Assembly (NCBI RefSeq): GCF_902499335.1
Contig: NZ_CABVQK010000017.1
Coordinates: forward strand, 147,399 to 211,398
Length of the DNA stretch: 64,000 bases
Reading direction: 5' to 3'
Source: Burkholderia lata
GTDB lineage: Bacteria; Pseudomonadota; Gammaproteobacteria; Burkholderiales; Burkholderiaceae
In this document: one piece after another, positions 9,926 to 19,999 of the stretch
Numbering within the stretch: the stretch's first letter is position 1
How the letters are laid out: each line of letters begins with the position of its first letter
Position numbers and translations under genes: made by a program
Notes under the pieces: generated by a model
Seen by the model: only the letters and a program-made list of their open reading frames with translations
What the model was told of the DNA's origin: nothing
Database searches by the model: none

Positions 9926-10528
9926 ATGAGCGCATCCGTCATTGCCGCCGCGGGCGGCCACGTCGCCCAGGCCGAGCCGTCGCGCTGGGTCGCGCAATGG
10001 TCGCGGCTCGTGCCGTCAGGCGGCGCGGTGCTGGATGTCGCTGCGGGCGGCGGGCGCCATGCGCGCTGGTTCGCGTCGCACGGGCATCCGGTCGTCGCAC
10101 TCGACCGCAACCCGGACGCACTGGCCGCGCTGCGTGCGATTCCGGGCGTCGACGCCCGCGATGCCGATCTCGAAGGCGCGCCGTGGCCGTTGCCGGCCAG
10201 CGAGCGGTTCGCGGCCGTGATCGTCACGAATTACCTGCATCGTCCGCTCTGGCCCCATCTGCTCGATGCGGTGGCGCCGGGCGGCGTGCTCATCTACGAA
10301 ACCTTCGCGCAAGGAAACGAAACGGTCGGGAAACCGTCCAACCCCGCGTTCCTGCTCGCCCCGGGCGAGCTGCTGGACGCCGTGCACGGCCACCTGCGGG
10401 TGGTCGCGTACGAGGACGGGTTCGTCGCCGCGCCGCGCGAGGCGTTCGTCCAGCGTCTCTGCGCAGTGCGCGAGGGCGCGACCCCGAAGGCGGGGGCGGG
10501 AATTCCACGTTACGAACTGCCCGGCTAA
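9926..10528 (+). CDS. Class I SAM-dependent methyltransferase
   Basis: A 200-residue Rossmann-fold methyltransferase. Motif I is VLDVAAGGGRHARWFA (about 35-50), followed by ALDRNPDAL (motif II acidic residue binding the ribose) and an IVTNYLHRPL segment in the motif IV position. The C-terminal half is short, as in the TehB/SAM-binding group. The substrate is unknown. It begins 8 bases after trpS and ends shortly before the dapA promoter region, so it probably shares the trpS transcript. Confidence 0.88.
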   Translation: MSASVIAAAGGHVAQAEPSRWVAQWSRLVPSGGAVLDVAAGGGRHARWFASHGHPVVALDRNPDALAALRAIPGVDARDADLEGAPWPLPASERFAAVIVTNYLHRPLWPHLLDAVAPGGVLIYETFAQGNETVGKPSNPAFLLAPGELLDAVHGHLRVVAYEDGFVAAPREAFVQRLCAVREGATPKAGAGIPRYELPG

Positions 10529-10533
10529 TCCGC

Positions 10534-10539
10534 TACAAT
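10534..10539 (+). promoter_or_regulatory. Probable -10 box upstream of dapA
   Basis: TACAAT with TTACGA 18 bases upstream, 37 bases before the dapA ATG. This is weak on its own but is sited correctly for a separate dapA-bamC transcript. Confidence 0.4.
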
Positions 10540-10576
10540 CTCAACGTTTACCGGTACATACTCTCAATCGCGTTTC

Positions 10577-11482
<906 letters not shown>

Positions 11483-11593
11483 TGCCGAGGCGGCCGCGTC
11501 CTGCGGCCGCCGGCTCGAACCCTGATCAACCCGCACCGGCCGGCTCCGTCCGGCGCCGCTCCTGACGAGCGTTCTAGCAAGACGAAGGATTTC

Positions 11594-12739
11594 ATGAAAC
11601 GTTTCGCCTTTTCTTCTCGCGCCATCCAGATGTCGGTGGTGGCGCTGGCGCTGGGCGCGCTCGCCGGCTGCGATACGCTGAACGACTACCTGGCCCCTGA
11701 CCGGGTCAACTACAAGAACACCGGGTCGGCGCCGCCGCTCGCGGTGCCGAGCGACCTGAAGCCGGTGCCGACGACGCAGCAGTTCGTCGCGCCGCCGAGC
11801 AACGCGGGCCTCGGCACGCTGCCGCCGCGGGTCACGACGCAGGCCGGCAACGCAACCGACGGCATCCCGAGCGCGCAGGATCCGCTCGGCATGCACATCG
11901 AGCGCGACGGCGACCGCCGCTGGCTCGTCGTCGATGGCCGGACGCCCGAGCAACTGTGGCCGATCCTGAAGGAGTTCTGGCAGGAGAACGGCTTCTCGCT
12001 GAAGACCGATGCGCCGTCGACGGGCATCATGGCCACCGACTGGGCAGAAAACCGCGCGAACATCCCCGACGACTGGTTCCGCCGCACGATCGGCAAGGTC
12101 ATCGATTTCGTGTACTCGTCGGGCACGCGCGACCGCTTCCGTACGCTCGTGAACCGCACGTCGGACGGCAACACCGACATCTCGATCACGCACAGCGCGA
12201 TGGAGGAAATGATGGTCGGCCCGCAGGGCGGCACGTCGTCGCGCTGGGAAGAGCGTCCGCGCAACCCGGTGCTCGAAGCCGTATTCCTGTCGAAGCTGAT
12301 GCAGAAGTTCGGCCTGACCGATGCGCAGGCGAAGCAGCTGCTGACCGATGCGCGTCCCGCGACGGCGCCGGCGCAGGTCAGCGACACGAGCAGCGGCGGG
12401 GCGACGCTGCAACTGGCCGAGTCGTTCGACCGCGCATGGCTGCGTGTGGGCCTGGCGCTCGACCGCACCAACTTCACGGTCGACAATCGCGACCGCGAGA
12501 AGGGTGTGTACACCGTGCGCTATGCGAACACGATGGAAGAGCTCAAGCGCGACGGCCTGTTCGGCAAGCTGTTCTACGGCGGCCCGGCGGCCGCGAAGCC
12601 GGGCAAGGAATACCTCGTCAACGTGCGCGCACAGGGCAACGGCGGTACGCAGGTCGCGGTGGTCGGCGCAAACGGCCAGGTAGACAACTCGTCGGACGCG
12701 CAGCGGATCATTTCGCTGCTCCACGCGCAGCTGAACTGA
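11594..12739 (+). CDS. bamC: Outer membrane assembly lipoprotein BamC
   Basis: Lipoprotein component of the BAM beta-barrel assembly machine (NlpB/DapX). The signal peptide ends in LGALAGC with lipidated Cys26. An unstructured conserved segment that binds BamD follows (DTLNDYLAPDRVNYKN), then two helix-grip domains (about 95-200 and 270-380). At 381 residues it is a little longer than E. coli BamC (344). It follows dapA by 111 bases and its stop is 4 bases before the next GTG start, so translational coupling is likely. Confidence 0.93.
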   Translation: MKRFAFSSRAIQMSVVALALGALAGCDTLNDYLAPDRVNYKNTGSAPPLAVPSDLKPVPTTQQFVAPPSNAGLGTLPPRVTTQAGNATDGIPSAQDPLGMHIERDGDRRWLVVDGRTPEQLWPILKEFWQENGFSLKTDAPSTGIMATDWAENRANIPDDWFRRTIGKVIDFVYSSGTRDRFRTLVNRTSDGNTDISITHSAMEEMMVGPQGGTSSRWEERPRNPVLEAVFLSKLMQKFGLTDAQAKQLLTDARPATAPAQVSDTSSGGATLQLAESFDRAWLRVGLALDRTNFTVDNRDREKGVYTVRYANTMEELKRDGLFGKLFYGGPAAAKPGKEYLVNVRAQGNGGTQVAVVGANGQVDNSSDAQRIISLLHAQLN

Positions 12740-12743
12740 GCGC

Positions 12744-13520
12744 GTGCGATTCGCCAGCCTCGGAAGCGGCAGCGAAGGCAACGCGCTGGTCGTCGAGGCC
12801 TCGAGCGGCACGACGACCACCCGCGTGCTGCTCGACTGCGGCTTTTCCGCCAAGGAGGTCGAGCGGCGGCTCGGCCGACTGAATCTCTGCATCGGCGATC
12901 TCGATGCGATCCTCATTACCCACGAACACAGCGACCACGTCGGCAGTGCGCTGACGCTCGCCCGCCGCGCATCGCTGCCGCTCTACATGAGCTGGGGCAC
13001 CGCGCGCGCGGTCGGCGCGGACGAGGCCGATGTCGACCTCCACGTACTGTGGGGCGACGAGACGGCCGCGATCGGCGATCTGGCCGTGATGCCCTATACG
13101 GTCCCTCACGACGCGCGCGAACCGCTCCAGTTCGTCTTTATGGACGGCGCCAGCCGGCTCGGCGTGCTGACGGACGTCGGGATGGCCACGCCGCACATCA
13201 CGGCCGTCCTGAGCGGCTGTGACGCGCTGGTGCTCGAATCCAACCACGACACCGCAATGCTGGCCGCGAGCCGCTATCCGCAGTCGCTGAAGGCACGGAT
13301 TGGCGGCAACCACGGTCACCTGAGCAATGACGCGGCGGCGGACATCCTCGCGTCGCTCGAACGCAGCCGCCTCCAGCACCTGGTCGCGGCGCACCTGAGC
13401 CAGCAGAACAACCTGCCGGAACTGGCCCGCCAGGCGTTTGGCGGCGTACTGGGGACGAGCGGGGAAGACGTGGTCGTGGCCACGCAGGACGCGGGCTTCG
13501 ACTGGCTGGCGCTCGGCTGA
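12744..13520 (+). CDS. Metallo-beta-lactamase-fold hydrolase (YycJ/WalJ-like)
   Basis: A 258-residue MBL-fold protein. The zinc motif HEHSDH (60-65), the start FASLGSGSEGNALVVE and the central ESNHD and GGNHGHLSN segments match the single-domain YycJ-type phosphodiesterase/nuclease group. The GTG start follows the bamC stop by 4 bases. The family is often annotated as an exonuclease-like enzyme linked to DNA processing, but the substrate here is unknown. A bidirectional terminator follows. Confidence 0.9.
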   Translation: MRFASLGSGSEGNALVVEASSGTTTTRVLLDCGFSAKEVERRLGRLNLCIGDLDAILITHEHSDHVGSALTLARRASLPLYMSWGTARAVGADEADVDLHVLWGDETAAIGDLAVMPYTVPHDAREPLQFVFMDGASRLGVLTDVGMATPHITAVLSGCDALVLESNHDTAMLAASRYPQSLKARIGGNHGHLSNDAAADILASLERSRLQHLVAAHLSQQNNLPELARQAFGGVLGTSGEDVVVATQDAGFDWLALG

Positions 13521-13586
13521 GCGGGGCAGGGCCGCTGCGGCGGCCCGGTGCGACTGCCCGGCGGCAGGCGCGGAAACGACAGGCGT

Positions 13587-13617
13587 AAAAAAACCGGCCC
13601 TCAGGCCGGTTTTTTTT
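13587..13617. terminator. Bidirectional Rho-independent terminator
   Basis: A-tract, CCGGCC stem, four-base loop, GGCCGG, T-tract. The near-perfect symmetry lets it end both the dapA-bamC-MBL unit (plus) and the Ala-rich lipoprotein gene (minus). Confidence 0.88.
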
Positions 13618-13633
13618 CAGCTGACGCTGAGGC

Positions 13634-13897
13634 TTACTGGCTTGCGCCCGAAGCCGGAGCAGCCGTCGCTGCCGAAGCAGCCGACGCCACTGCAGCAGCA
13701 GCGTCGCTCGCAGCAGCCGTTGCCGACGATGCAGCAGCAGCAGCGTCGCTCGCAGCACCAGCAACTGCCGAAGCAGCCGTCGAAGCAGCAGCAGCTGCGT
13801 CGCTTGCAGCCGACGAAGCAGCTTGATCAGCGCTCTTGTTGCAAGCAGCCAGTGCAACAGCAGCCAACAGGGAAGCTACGAGGAGGGATTTCTTCAT
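13634..13897 (-). CDS. Alanine-rich small lipoprotein
   Basis: An 87-residue predicted lipoprotein. The signal peptide ends in AVALAAC, and the mature part after CNKSADQA is almost entirely Ala, Ser, Asp and Thr in degenerate repeats of the type AASDAAAAAS. Such composition favours one long amphipathic helix or an Ala-zipper coiled coil, comparable in style but not in sequence to Lpp. The ATG at 13897 has AAAGGA eight bases upstream; a GTG two codons earlier is less likely. The DNA is a GCN/CAG-rich imperfect repeat prone to slippage. The cellular role is unknown. Confidence 0.85.
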   Translation of the reverse strand: MKKSLLVASLLAAVALAACNKSADQAASSAASDAAAAASTAASAVAGAASDAAAAASSATAAASDAAAAVASAASAATAAPASGASQ

Positions 13898-14128
13898 GAT
13901 CACGTCCTTTTATGGTTAAAGGTAAGCAACAGCGCGAAACAATACCGGTAATGTGCTCCAACACCGACCTGGGCCGCTGGTGGAGATGCACTTCTAGAGC
14001 GTGAATCTTCCCTACGGCTTGGGCGGAAATTATATGCACTTTCCTATCGACCGTCGACAAATGCGGGGTCAATACGTTGTCTTTCCCATACAGAATTTGA
14101 TCCGTACGGGCATACGGGGCGACTCACA

Positions 14129-15349
14129 CTAATTCCGGTCTCCGACCCGTATCCAGCCCGCACGATACCACTCGTGCAACAAGGCTGTCATCGAGGGAAC
14201 CCGGGATAGTGTTACAAACCGTTTCGCCTCCATCTGACGTTGATTGGCCAGTTCGGGCAGCCATTCACCGGCCTGCTCGAGTGATCCTTCTTCGCCATTA
14301 ATGAAGTACGAGCGCGCGTTATACATCAATGCGGCCTTTCTGTCGAGACATACGCCACGTCGTGACGCTTGCGTGACGAACGCGGCCTCGGTCAGCGGGC
14401 GCGCAGGCGGGTCGAATACGACGCTCGGCTTGGGCTCGCTCAGGTAGCAGCCGAGGAATTCGGCGACGTCGCGCTTGCGCCAGCGGATCGCGTCGACGAT
14501 CTCGGCAACGCGCTCGACCATCGCCGGAGGCAGTTGCGCGGGCGTGTCGACGGCCGGCTGCTTCGGATCACGGTAGAGATCGTCGCCGCACCCGTCGCGC
14601 AGGCCGCCGCGCTCCGCGAGATAGTACAGGAACTGGGCGCCCAGCTCGCCGGCGGACGGGGCCCGGAAGCCGATCGAGCAGGTCATGCATTCGCCTTCGG
14701 CCACGCCGTCGTGCGCGATGTGCGGCGGCAGGTACAGCATGTCGCCGGGCTCCAGCACCCATTCGTCGCTCGGCTCGAAGTTCTCGAGGATCTTCAGCGG
14801 CACGTCCGGCTGCAGCGACAGGTCCTTCTGCGCACCGACGCGCCAGCGGCGCCGGCCTTCGACCTGCAGCAGGAAGACGTCATATGAATCGAAATGCGGG
14901 CCGACGCCGCCGCCGTCCGTCGCATACGAGATCATCAGGTCGTCCAGGCGCGCGTCGGGGATGAAACGGAAGCGATCGAGCAGCGCGCGCGCCGCATCGA
15001 CGTGCAGGTCGAGCCCCTGCACGAGCAGGGTCCAGGCCTTGCGCGTGACGGCAGGCAGCGCGTCGGGCTCGAACGGGCCGTGCGCAAGTTGCCACTTGTT
15101 ACGAAAATGGGTGATCAGTCGCGATTCCGCGTCATAGTCCGCTGCGAGCTCGAACAGCGCGTCGCGCGAGACCGGCGATACGATGCCGGGGATCGCCTGG
15201 CGGATCAGGAGCGGCTTCTTCTGCCAGTAGCCGCGCATGAATTGCGCCGGCGTAAGACCGCCGAGCAGCGGTGTGGGAAGATCGGAAGGCGGCGCGCCGA
15301 GCGGGGCGGCAGCGGCATCCTGCGGTTCGGCTTGAGACCGGTTGCGCAT
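14129..15349 (-). CDS. roxA: Cupin/JmjC 2-oxoglutarate oxygenase (ribosomal protein uL16 3-hydroxylase type)
   Basis: A 406-residue Fe(II)/2-oxoglutarate oxygenase of the YcfD/RoxA family, which hydroxylates an Arg of ribosomal protein uL16 in E. coli. The iron triad is visible as HxD (H152, D154 in GPHFDSYDVF) and a distal His (H213 in PPHIAHDG). The family N-terminus QKKPLLIRQAIPG and the C-terminal winged-helix region (about 300-406) are present. E. coli YcfD has 373 residues. The ATG at 15349 was chosen because it removes an extension that overlaps the divergent slyD start. The ribosome-binding site is weak. Confidence 0.88.
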   Translation of the reverse strand: MRNRSQAEPQDAAAAPLGAPPSDLPTPLLGGLTPAQFMRGYWQKKPLLIRQAIPGIVSPVSRDALFELAADYDAESRLITHFRNKWQLAHGPFEPDALPAVTRKAWTLLVQGLDLHVDAARALLDRFRFIPDARLDDLMISYATDGGGVGPHFDSYDVFLLQVEGRRRWRVGAQKDLSLQPDVPLKILENFEPSDEWVLEPGDMLYLPPHIAHDGVAEGECMTCSIGFRAPSAGELGAQFLYYLAERGGLRDGCGDDLYRDPKQPAVDTPAQLPPAMVERVAEIVDAIRWRKRDVAEFLGCYLSEPKPSVVFDPPARPLTEAAFVTQASRRGVCLDRKAALMYNARSYFINGEEGSLEQAGEWLPELANQRQMEAKRFVTLSRVPSMTALLHEWYRAGWIRVGDRN

Positions 15350-15381
15350 CGTATAATGAGACTTGTATTTGGGAGAATTGG

Positions 15382-15924
15382 ATGAAAATCGCAAAAAACA
15401 CCGTCGTGTCGGTCACTTACAAGCTGTCGGACGCACAGGGCAATCTGATCGAGGAAAGCGACGAGCCGATGGTCTATCTGCACGGCGGCTATGATGGCAC
15501 GTTCCCCAAGATCGAGGAACAGCTTGACGGCCATGAGCAGGGTTACCAGGCGCAGATTCAGCTCGAACCGCAGGACGCGTTCGGCGACTACGATCCCGAA
15601 CTCGTGAAGATCGAGCCGCGCGATCGTTTTCCCGAGCCGCTCGAAGTGGGCATGCAGTTCGAAGGCACGCCGGAAGACGGCGACGAGGAAGTCGATTCGC
15701 TGATCTACACGGTCACCGACGTCGCCGAGGACAAGGTCGTGCTGGACGGCAATCACCCGCTGGCAGGCATGGCGCTGCGTTTCGATCTCACCGTGAAGGA
15801 CGTCCGCGAAGCCACCGAAGACGAAATCGAGCATGAGCACGCGCACGGTGCGGAAGGGCTCGAGATCGTCGACGAGGATGAAGACGAAGACGGCGAAGCG
15901 CCGTCAGGGCGTACCCTGCACTGA
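15382..15924 (+). CDS. slyD: FKBP-type peptidyl-prolyl isomerase, SlyD family
   Basis: A 180-residue cytoplasmic isomerase/chaperone with the FKBP core split by an insert-in-flap domain (about 70-120). Family sequences include MKIAKNTVVSVTYKL, LHGGYDGTFPKIEEQLDGHE and GNHPLAGMALRFDLTVKDVREAT. The acidic, His-containing tail (HEHAHGAEG then DEDEDEDGE) is reminiscent of SlyD metal binding, but the cysteines of the E. coli tail are absent. GGGAGA lies upstream of the ATG. The 3' end overlaps the convergent metallophosphatase gene by 21 bases. Confidence 0.93.
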   Translation: MKIAKNTVVSVTYKLSDAQGNLIEESDEPMVYLHGGYDGTFPKIEEQLDGHEQGYQAQIQLEPQDAFGDYDPELVKIEPRDRFPEPLEVGMQFEGTPEDGDEEVDSLIYTVTDVAEDKVVLDGNHPLAGMALRFDLTVKDVREATEDEIEHEHAHGAEGLEIVDEDEDEDGEAPSGRTLH

Positions 15925-17175
15925 GCTCGCAGGCAGGCCGGGCACCGGCCCCGATGCAGGGGCCGGCGCGGGCCACGACGCGCCGCCCGGGGCGGCGCCG
16001 TCGCCCTGCAGTGGCGGCGCGACCGACGACGAGTCGGGCAGCGCCGGCAACGCAGGAATTTCCGGCATCTGCGGCAGCGGGACGTCGTCACGCGGCACGA
16101 GCGGCAGCGCGGGCGGGATGGGCAGGTTCTTCGGCACTTCCTGCAGGCTCACGTTGAAGATCGTCTGCCGTGCCGGCGACACGTTCACCTTGATCCACTG
16201 ATTCGTCGGATGGCGCGGCCCGATCGAGACCCGCGTCACGTTACCTACCAGTTCACCGTCGTCAGCGCGTAGCGGACGGTCGATCAGAAAACCGTTCGCA
16301 AGCGGTTCACCGCTCGCGTGCATCACGAGTATCGGGCCGCGGAACGTCGCCGCCGCCTTCACCAGCGTTCGTTTCAATTCACGGAAGCCGTCGCGCACGC
16401 GCGGCCGGTTGAAACGCAGCCATGCGAAGCGCTCCGCGCGTTCGTAGCGTTCGAACTGCGGATCGCCTTCGAACATCACCACCATCGCGCGCGCCTCGCG
16501 CCGCTTCGCATATTCGGCCGCGTGGTCGATCCAGAAACCGTTCGCGATGATGCGGTCTTCGAATTCGCCGTTGCGGCCACCGGCCGTCAGGTAGTGGTTG
16601 TTCGGCGCAGGCGCGTTGAGTGCGACGTAGACGATGTCGTCGCGCATCCAGCGTGTGTTTTCCCGATACGGCCGGAACCGTGCGACTTCGCTTTCCCGCG
16701 TGATCTGCAGCGCGCCGGGGTCGGGCAGTGCCGAATCGGCGAGCAGCGTCTGCCGCAGGAAGTCGAGCCGCTCGACCGGATCGTAGCCGCCGCCGGTCGC
16801 GGTGTTGCACGTTACCCAGTCGTCATGACCGGGAATGAATACGATCGGCACGCGTGCTGCATCCAGGATCGCGCCGCGCTGCGAATACAGTGCATCGCGG
16901 CACGCTTCCTTCGAACCCTTGAGGTCACCCGCATAGACGACGAACGCGAGGTTGCGCTCGCGCGCGATCGCATCGAGCAGCCGCTGGGCGGCCGGCTCGT
17001 CCGCAGGGGCGTTGATCACACCCGACACGACCGCGAACGAGTAGGGCGTGGTGCTGCGCTTCGGTGGCGCGGCCAGCGCAGTGGCCTGCGCGAGCGCCAG
17101 CACGGCCGCGACGAGCGCGGCGGCCGTGCGAGCCGGCAGGCCGCGCGCGATGCGCTTACGCGTGCCCGTCGGCAT
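15904..17175 (-). CDS. Exported metallophosphoesterase-like protein
   Basis: A 423-residue protein with a long cleavable-type signal peptide (hydrophobic stretch about 17-36 ending ATALAA). Calcineurin-like phosphoesterase motifs are recognisable but modified: YAGDLKGSKEACR in place of GDxxD, PGHDDW in place of GNHD/E, and VMHASGEP towards the end. The last 60 residues are Pro/Ala-rich low complexity. A periplasmic phosphatase is the best guess, and the altered second motif leaves activity uncertain. Its start overlaps the end of mutS by 20 bases, so it is probably on the mutS transcript. Confidence 0.82.
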   Translation of the reverse strand: MPTGTRKRIARGLPARTAAALVAAVLALAQATALAAPPKRSTTPYSFAVVSGVINAPADEPAAQRLLDAIARERNLAFVVYAGDLKGSKEACRDALYSQRGAILDAARVPIVFIPGHDDWVTCNTATGGGYDPVERLDFLRQTLLADSALPDPGALQITRESEVARFRPYRENTRWMRDDIVYVALNAPAPNNHYLTAGGRNGEFEDRIIANGFWIDHAAEYAKRREARAMVVMFEGDPQFERYERAERFAWLRFNRPRVRDGFRELKRTLVKAAATFRGPILVMHASGEPLANGFLIDRPLRADDGELVGNVTRVSIGPRHPTNQWIKVNVSPARQTIFNVSLQEVPKNLPIPPALPLVPRDDVPLPQMPEIPALPALPDSSSVAPPLQGDGAAPGGASWPAPAPASGPVPGLPASSVQGTP

Positions 17176-19813
17176 CGTGCGACCGGACCAGCGTGCGCAG
17201 TTCGTACAGCAGGTCGAGCGCCTCGCGCGGCTTGAGATCGTCGGGATCGATGTCGCGCAGTTTTTCCAGCGCCGGATGCGGTGTGTCGGGCAGCGCCGGC
17301 GCGTCAGCGCATTCCAGATCGTCGTCGGCCACCGGCTGCGCGCTGAACAGGTCGAGCTGCGGCGTGTGCTGCGACGCCGACTGCTGCTCGAGATACGCGA
17401 GGTGCTTGCGCGCGGCGCGGATCACGGGCGCCGGAACGCCTGCGAGCTGTGCGACCTGCAGGCCGTAGCTCTGGTTGGCCGGGCCTTCGTTGACTGCGTG
17501 CAGGAACACGATGCCGTGGCCGTGCTCGACGGCAGACAGGTGGACGTTCGCCGCTTGCGGGAATTCGGCCGGCAGTTGCGTCAGCTCGAAGTAGTGCGTC
17601 GCGAACAGCGTGTAGCACGCGTTGTGCGCCAGCAGGTGGCGTGCGATGGCCCACGCGAGCGCGAGGCCGTCGAACGTCGACGTGCCGCGGCCGATCTCGT
17701 CCATCAGCACGAGGCTTTGCGGCGTCGCGTCGTTGAGGATCGCAGCGGCTTCGGTCATCTCGACCATGAACGTCGAGCGGCCACCAGCGAGATCGTCCGC
17801 CGCGCCGATACGCGTGAAGATCCGGTCGATCGGACCGAAGCATGCCGATTTCGCCGGCACGTAGCTGCCGACGTAAGCCATCAGCGCGATCAACGCGGTC
17901 TGCCGCATGAACGTCGACTTACCGCCCATGTTCGGGCCGGTGATCAGCAGCAGCTTGCGCTCGGTGCCGAAGCGGCAGTCGTTCGCGATGAACTGTTCGA
18001 CCTGTGCTTCGACGACCGGGTGGCGGCCCTGTTCGATTTCGATGCCGATCTCGTCGGTGAAGGTCGGCGCGACCCAGTCGAGCGCGCGGGCGCGTTCGGC
18101 GAATGCAGCGAGCAGGTCGAGTTCGGCGAGCGCCGATGCGACGCGCTGGCATTCGGGGATGAACGGCAGCAGCGCCTGCAGCACCGCGTCGTACAGCGCG
18201 CGTTCGCGCGCCAGTGCGCGTTCCTGTGCGGACAGCGCCTTGTCCTCGAAGGTCTTCAGCTCGGGCGTGATGTAGCGCTCAGCATTCTTCAGCGTCTGGC
18301 GCCGGCGGTAGTCGTCGGGCACCTTGTCGGTCTGACCGCGCGTGACCTCGATGTAGAAACCGTGCACCTTGTTGTATTCGACGCGCAGGTTCGCGATGCC
18401 GGTGCGCGTGCGCTCGCGCGCTTCGAGATCGATCAGGAACTGTCCGCAGTTCTCCGAGATATCGCGCAGCTCATCGAGCTCGGCGTCGTAGCCGCGCGCG
18501 ATGACACCACCGTCGCGCACCATCGCGGCCGGCTCGGGCGCAATCGCGTTCGTCAGCAGGTCAAGGCATTCGGCGGGCGGCGCGAGTGCTGCGTCGACGC
18601 GGGTGAGTGCGTCCGCGTTCTCGACGATCGCGCTGATGCGCTCGCGCAGCGCCGGCAGGGCGGCGAACGTGTCGCGCAGGCTCGACAGGTCGCGCGGACG
18701 CGCGGACAGCAGGGCGAGACGCCCGGTGATCCGTTCGACGTCGGCGATCTGGCGCAGCGCGGTGCGCAGCGCATCGAGGCTTGCGTTGGCCGGTGCATCG
18801 AGCAGCGCACCGATCGCCTGCTGGCGCGACTGCGCGGCGACCGACGCGCGCGGCGGGTGATGCAGCCAGTGACGCAGCAGGCGGCTGCCCATCGTCGTGC
18901 AGCAGGTGTCGAGCAGCGAATACAGGGTCGGCGACTCGGTGCCGCGCAACGTCTCGGTCAGTTCGAGGTTGCGGCGCGTGGCCGGATCGAGCCCGATGTA
19001 CTCGGTTTCGTTCTCGACCTTCAGGCTGCGCACGTGCCGCAGCTGCTGGCCTTGCGTGGCTGCTGCATAGAGCAGCAGCGCACCGGCCGCACCGCATGCG
19101 CTCGTCAGCGAATGCGCACCGAAACCGTCGAGGCTCGCGACATCGAGCTGGTCGCACAGGCGCTGCGTGCCCGATGCGATGTCGAAGTGCCATGCGGGCA
19201 CGCGCTTGCTTGCGCCTGCGCCTGCGGGCACGGCGTCGGTCGCGCCGTCCGGCGTGAGGATCTCGGCCGGCCGGATGCGCTCGAGCGCTGCAGCGAGCTG
19301 GTCGGGTTCGATTTCGGCGAGCCGCAGCGCGCCGCTCGCGAGGTTCAGCCACGCGAGGCCGATGTTCACCGCCACGCCGCGCTTGTTGTGGCCCGTGCAC
19401 ATCGCGAGCAGGTAGACGTCGTTCTTGTCGGACAGCAGCGCGGCATCGGTCAGCGTGCCGGGCGTGACGACGCGCACGACCTTGCGCTCGACGGGGCCCT
19501 TCGACGTGGCCGGATCGCCGATCTGCTCGCAGATCGCGACCGATTCGCCCATCTTCACGAGCTTGGCCAGATACTGCTCGACCGCGTGATGCGGTACGCC
19601 GGCCATCTTGATCGGCGTGCCGGCAGACGCGCCACGTTGCGTGAGGGTCAGGTCGAGCAGGCGTGAGGCTTTCTCCGCGTCTTCGAAGAACAGCTCGTAG
19701 AAGTCGCCCATCCGGTAGAAGACAAGCGTGTCGGGATGGTCGGCCTTGATGCGCAGGTACTGCTGCATCATTGGGGTGTGGCCGGCGAAGGCGTCGGGCG
19801 ACAGCGTGGTCAT
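17156..19813 (-). CDS. mutS: DNA mismatch repair protein MutS
   Basis: Full-length MutS (885 residues), the mismatch-sensing ATPase. The mismatch-binding Phe-X-Glu is in FYRMGDFYELFFEDA (about 33-47). Walker A is GPNMGGKSTFMRQ, Walker B is VLMDEIGRGTSTFDG, and the ATHYFELT signature follows. The C-terminal region ends in a short helical dimerisation segment. Its 5' end and promoter region are duplicated twice upstream (see repeats at 20878 and 21591). The 3' end overlaps the metallophosphatase gene. Confidence 0.98.
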   Translation of the reverse strand: MTTLSPDAFAGHTPMMQQYLRIKADHPDTLVFYRMGDFYELFFEDAEKASRLLDLTLTQRGASAGTPIKMAGVPHHAVEQYLAKLVKMGESVAICEQIGDPATSKGPVERKVVRVVTPGTLTDAALLSDKNDVYLLAMCTGHNKRGVAVNIGLAWLNLASGALRLAEIEPDQLAAALERIRPAEILTPDGATDAVPAGAGASKRVPAWHFDIASGTQRLCDQLDVASLDGFGAHSLTSACGAAGALLLYAAATQGQQLRHVRSLKVENETEYIGLDPATRRNLELTETLRGTESPTLYSLLDTCCTTMGSRLLRHWLHHPPRASVAAQSRQQAIGALLDAPANASLDALRTALRQIADVERITGRLALLSARPRDLSSLRDTFAALPALRERISAIVENADALTRVDAALAPPAECLDLLTNAIAPEPAAMVRDGGVIARGYDAELDELRDISENCGQFLIDLEARERTRTGIANLRVEYNKVHGFYIEVTRGQTDKVPDDYRRRQTLKNAERYITPELKTFEDKALSAQERALARERALYDAVLQALLPFIPECQRVASALAELDLLAAFAERARALDWVAPTFTDEIGIEIEQGRHPVVEAQVEQFIANDCRFGTERKLLLITGPNMGGKSTFMRQTALIALMAYVGSYVPAKSACFGPIDRIFTRIGAADDLAGGRSTFMVEMTEAAAILNDATPQSLVLMDEIGRGTSTFDGLALAWAIARHLLAHNACYTLFATHYFELTQLPAEFPQAANVHLSAVEHGHGIVFLHAVNEGPANQSYGLQVAQLAGVPAPVIRAARKHLAYLEQQSASQHTPQLDLFSAQPVADDDLECADAPALPDTPHPALEKLRDIDPDDLKPREALDLLYELRTLVRSHDADGHA

Positions 19814-19894
19814 AAGTCAGGCGTGAAGTTGTTGCTTTGGTTGCCCGAGTTTACCAGTGGCACGCACGGGATCGGTCGAAGTTCGCCATCCGGC
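19752..19894. repeat. mutS 5'-end repeat, copy A (native mutS start)
   Basis: Covers mutS codons 1 to about 21 and about 80 bases upstream. Positions 19752-19861 match copy C (21591-21700) over 110 bases with only two differences. The outer part, up to the CCATCCGG end, matches copy B. This copy is the one attached to intact mutS. Confidence 0.92.
19848..19853 (-). promoter_or_regulatory. Candidate -10 box for mutS
   Basis: On the minus strand TGG-TAAACT reads as an extended -10 element 35 bases before the mutS ATG. It is preserved in copy B and altered by one base in copy C. No clear -35. Confidence 0.3.
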
Positions 19895-19999
19895 CAGGTG
19901 CCGGCGATGGCGGTCACTAGCTATCGGCCAGGAGCGGTCGGTCGACACTCGGGTTGAAATTGCCGACAATTGGGCACGTCCGACCTAAAGAGAACCCAT

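Noticed and set aside
17048..19666. An 872-codon plus-strand open frame opposite mutS
   Set aside because: Antisense shadow produced by codon bias; the minus frame is full-length MutS.
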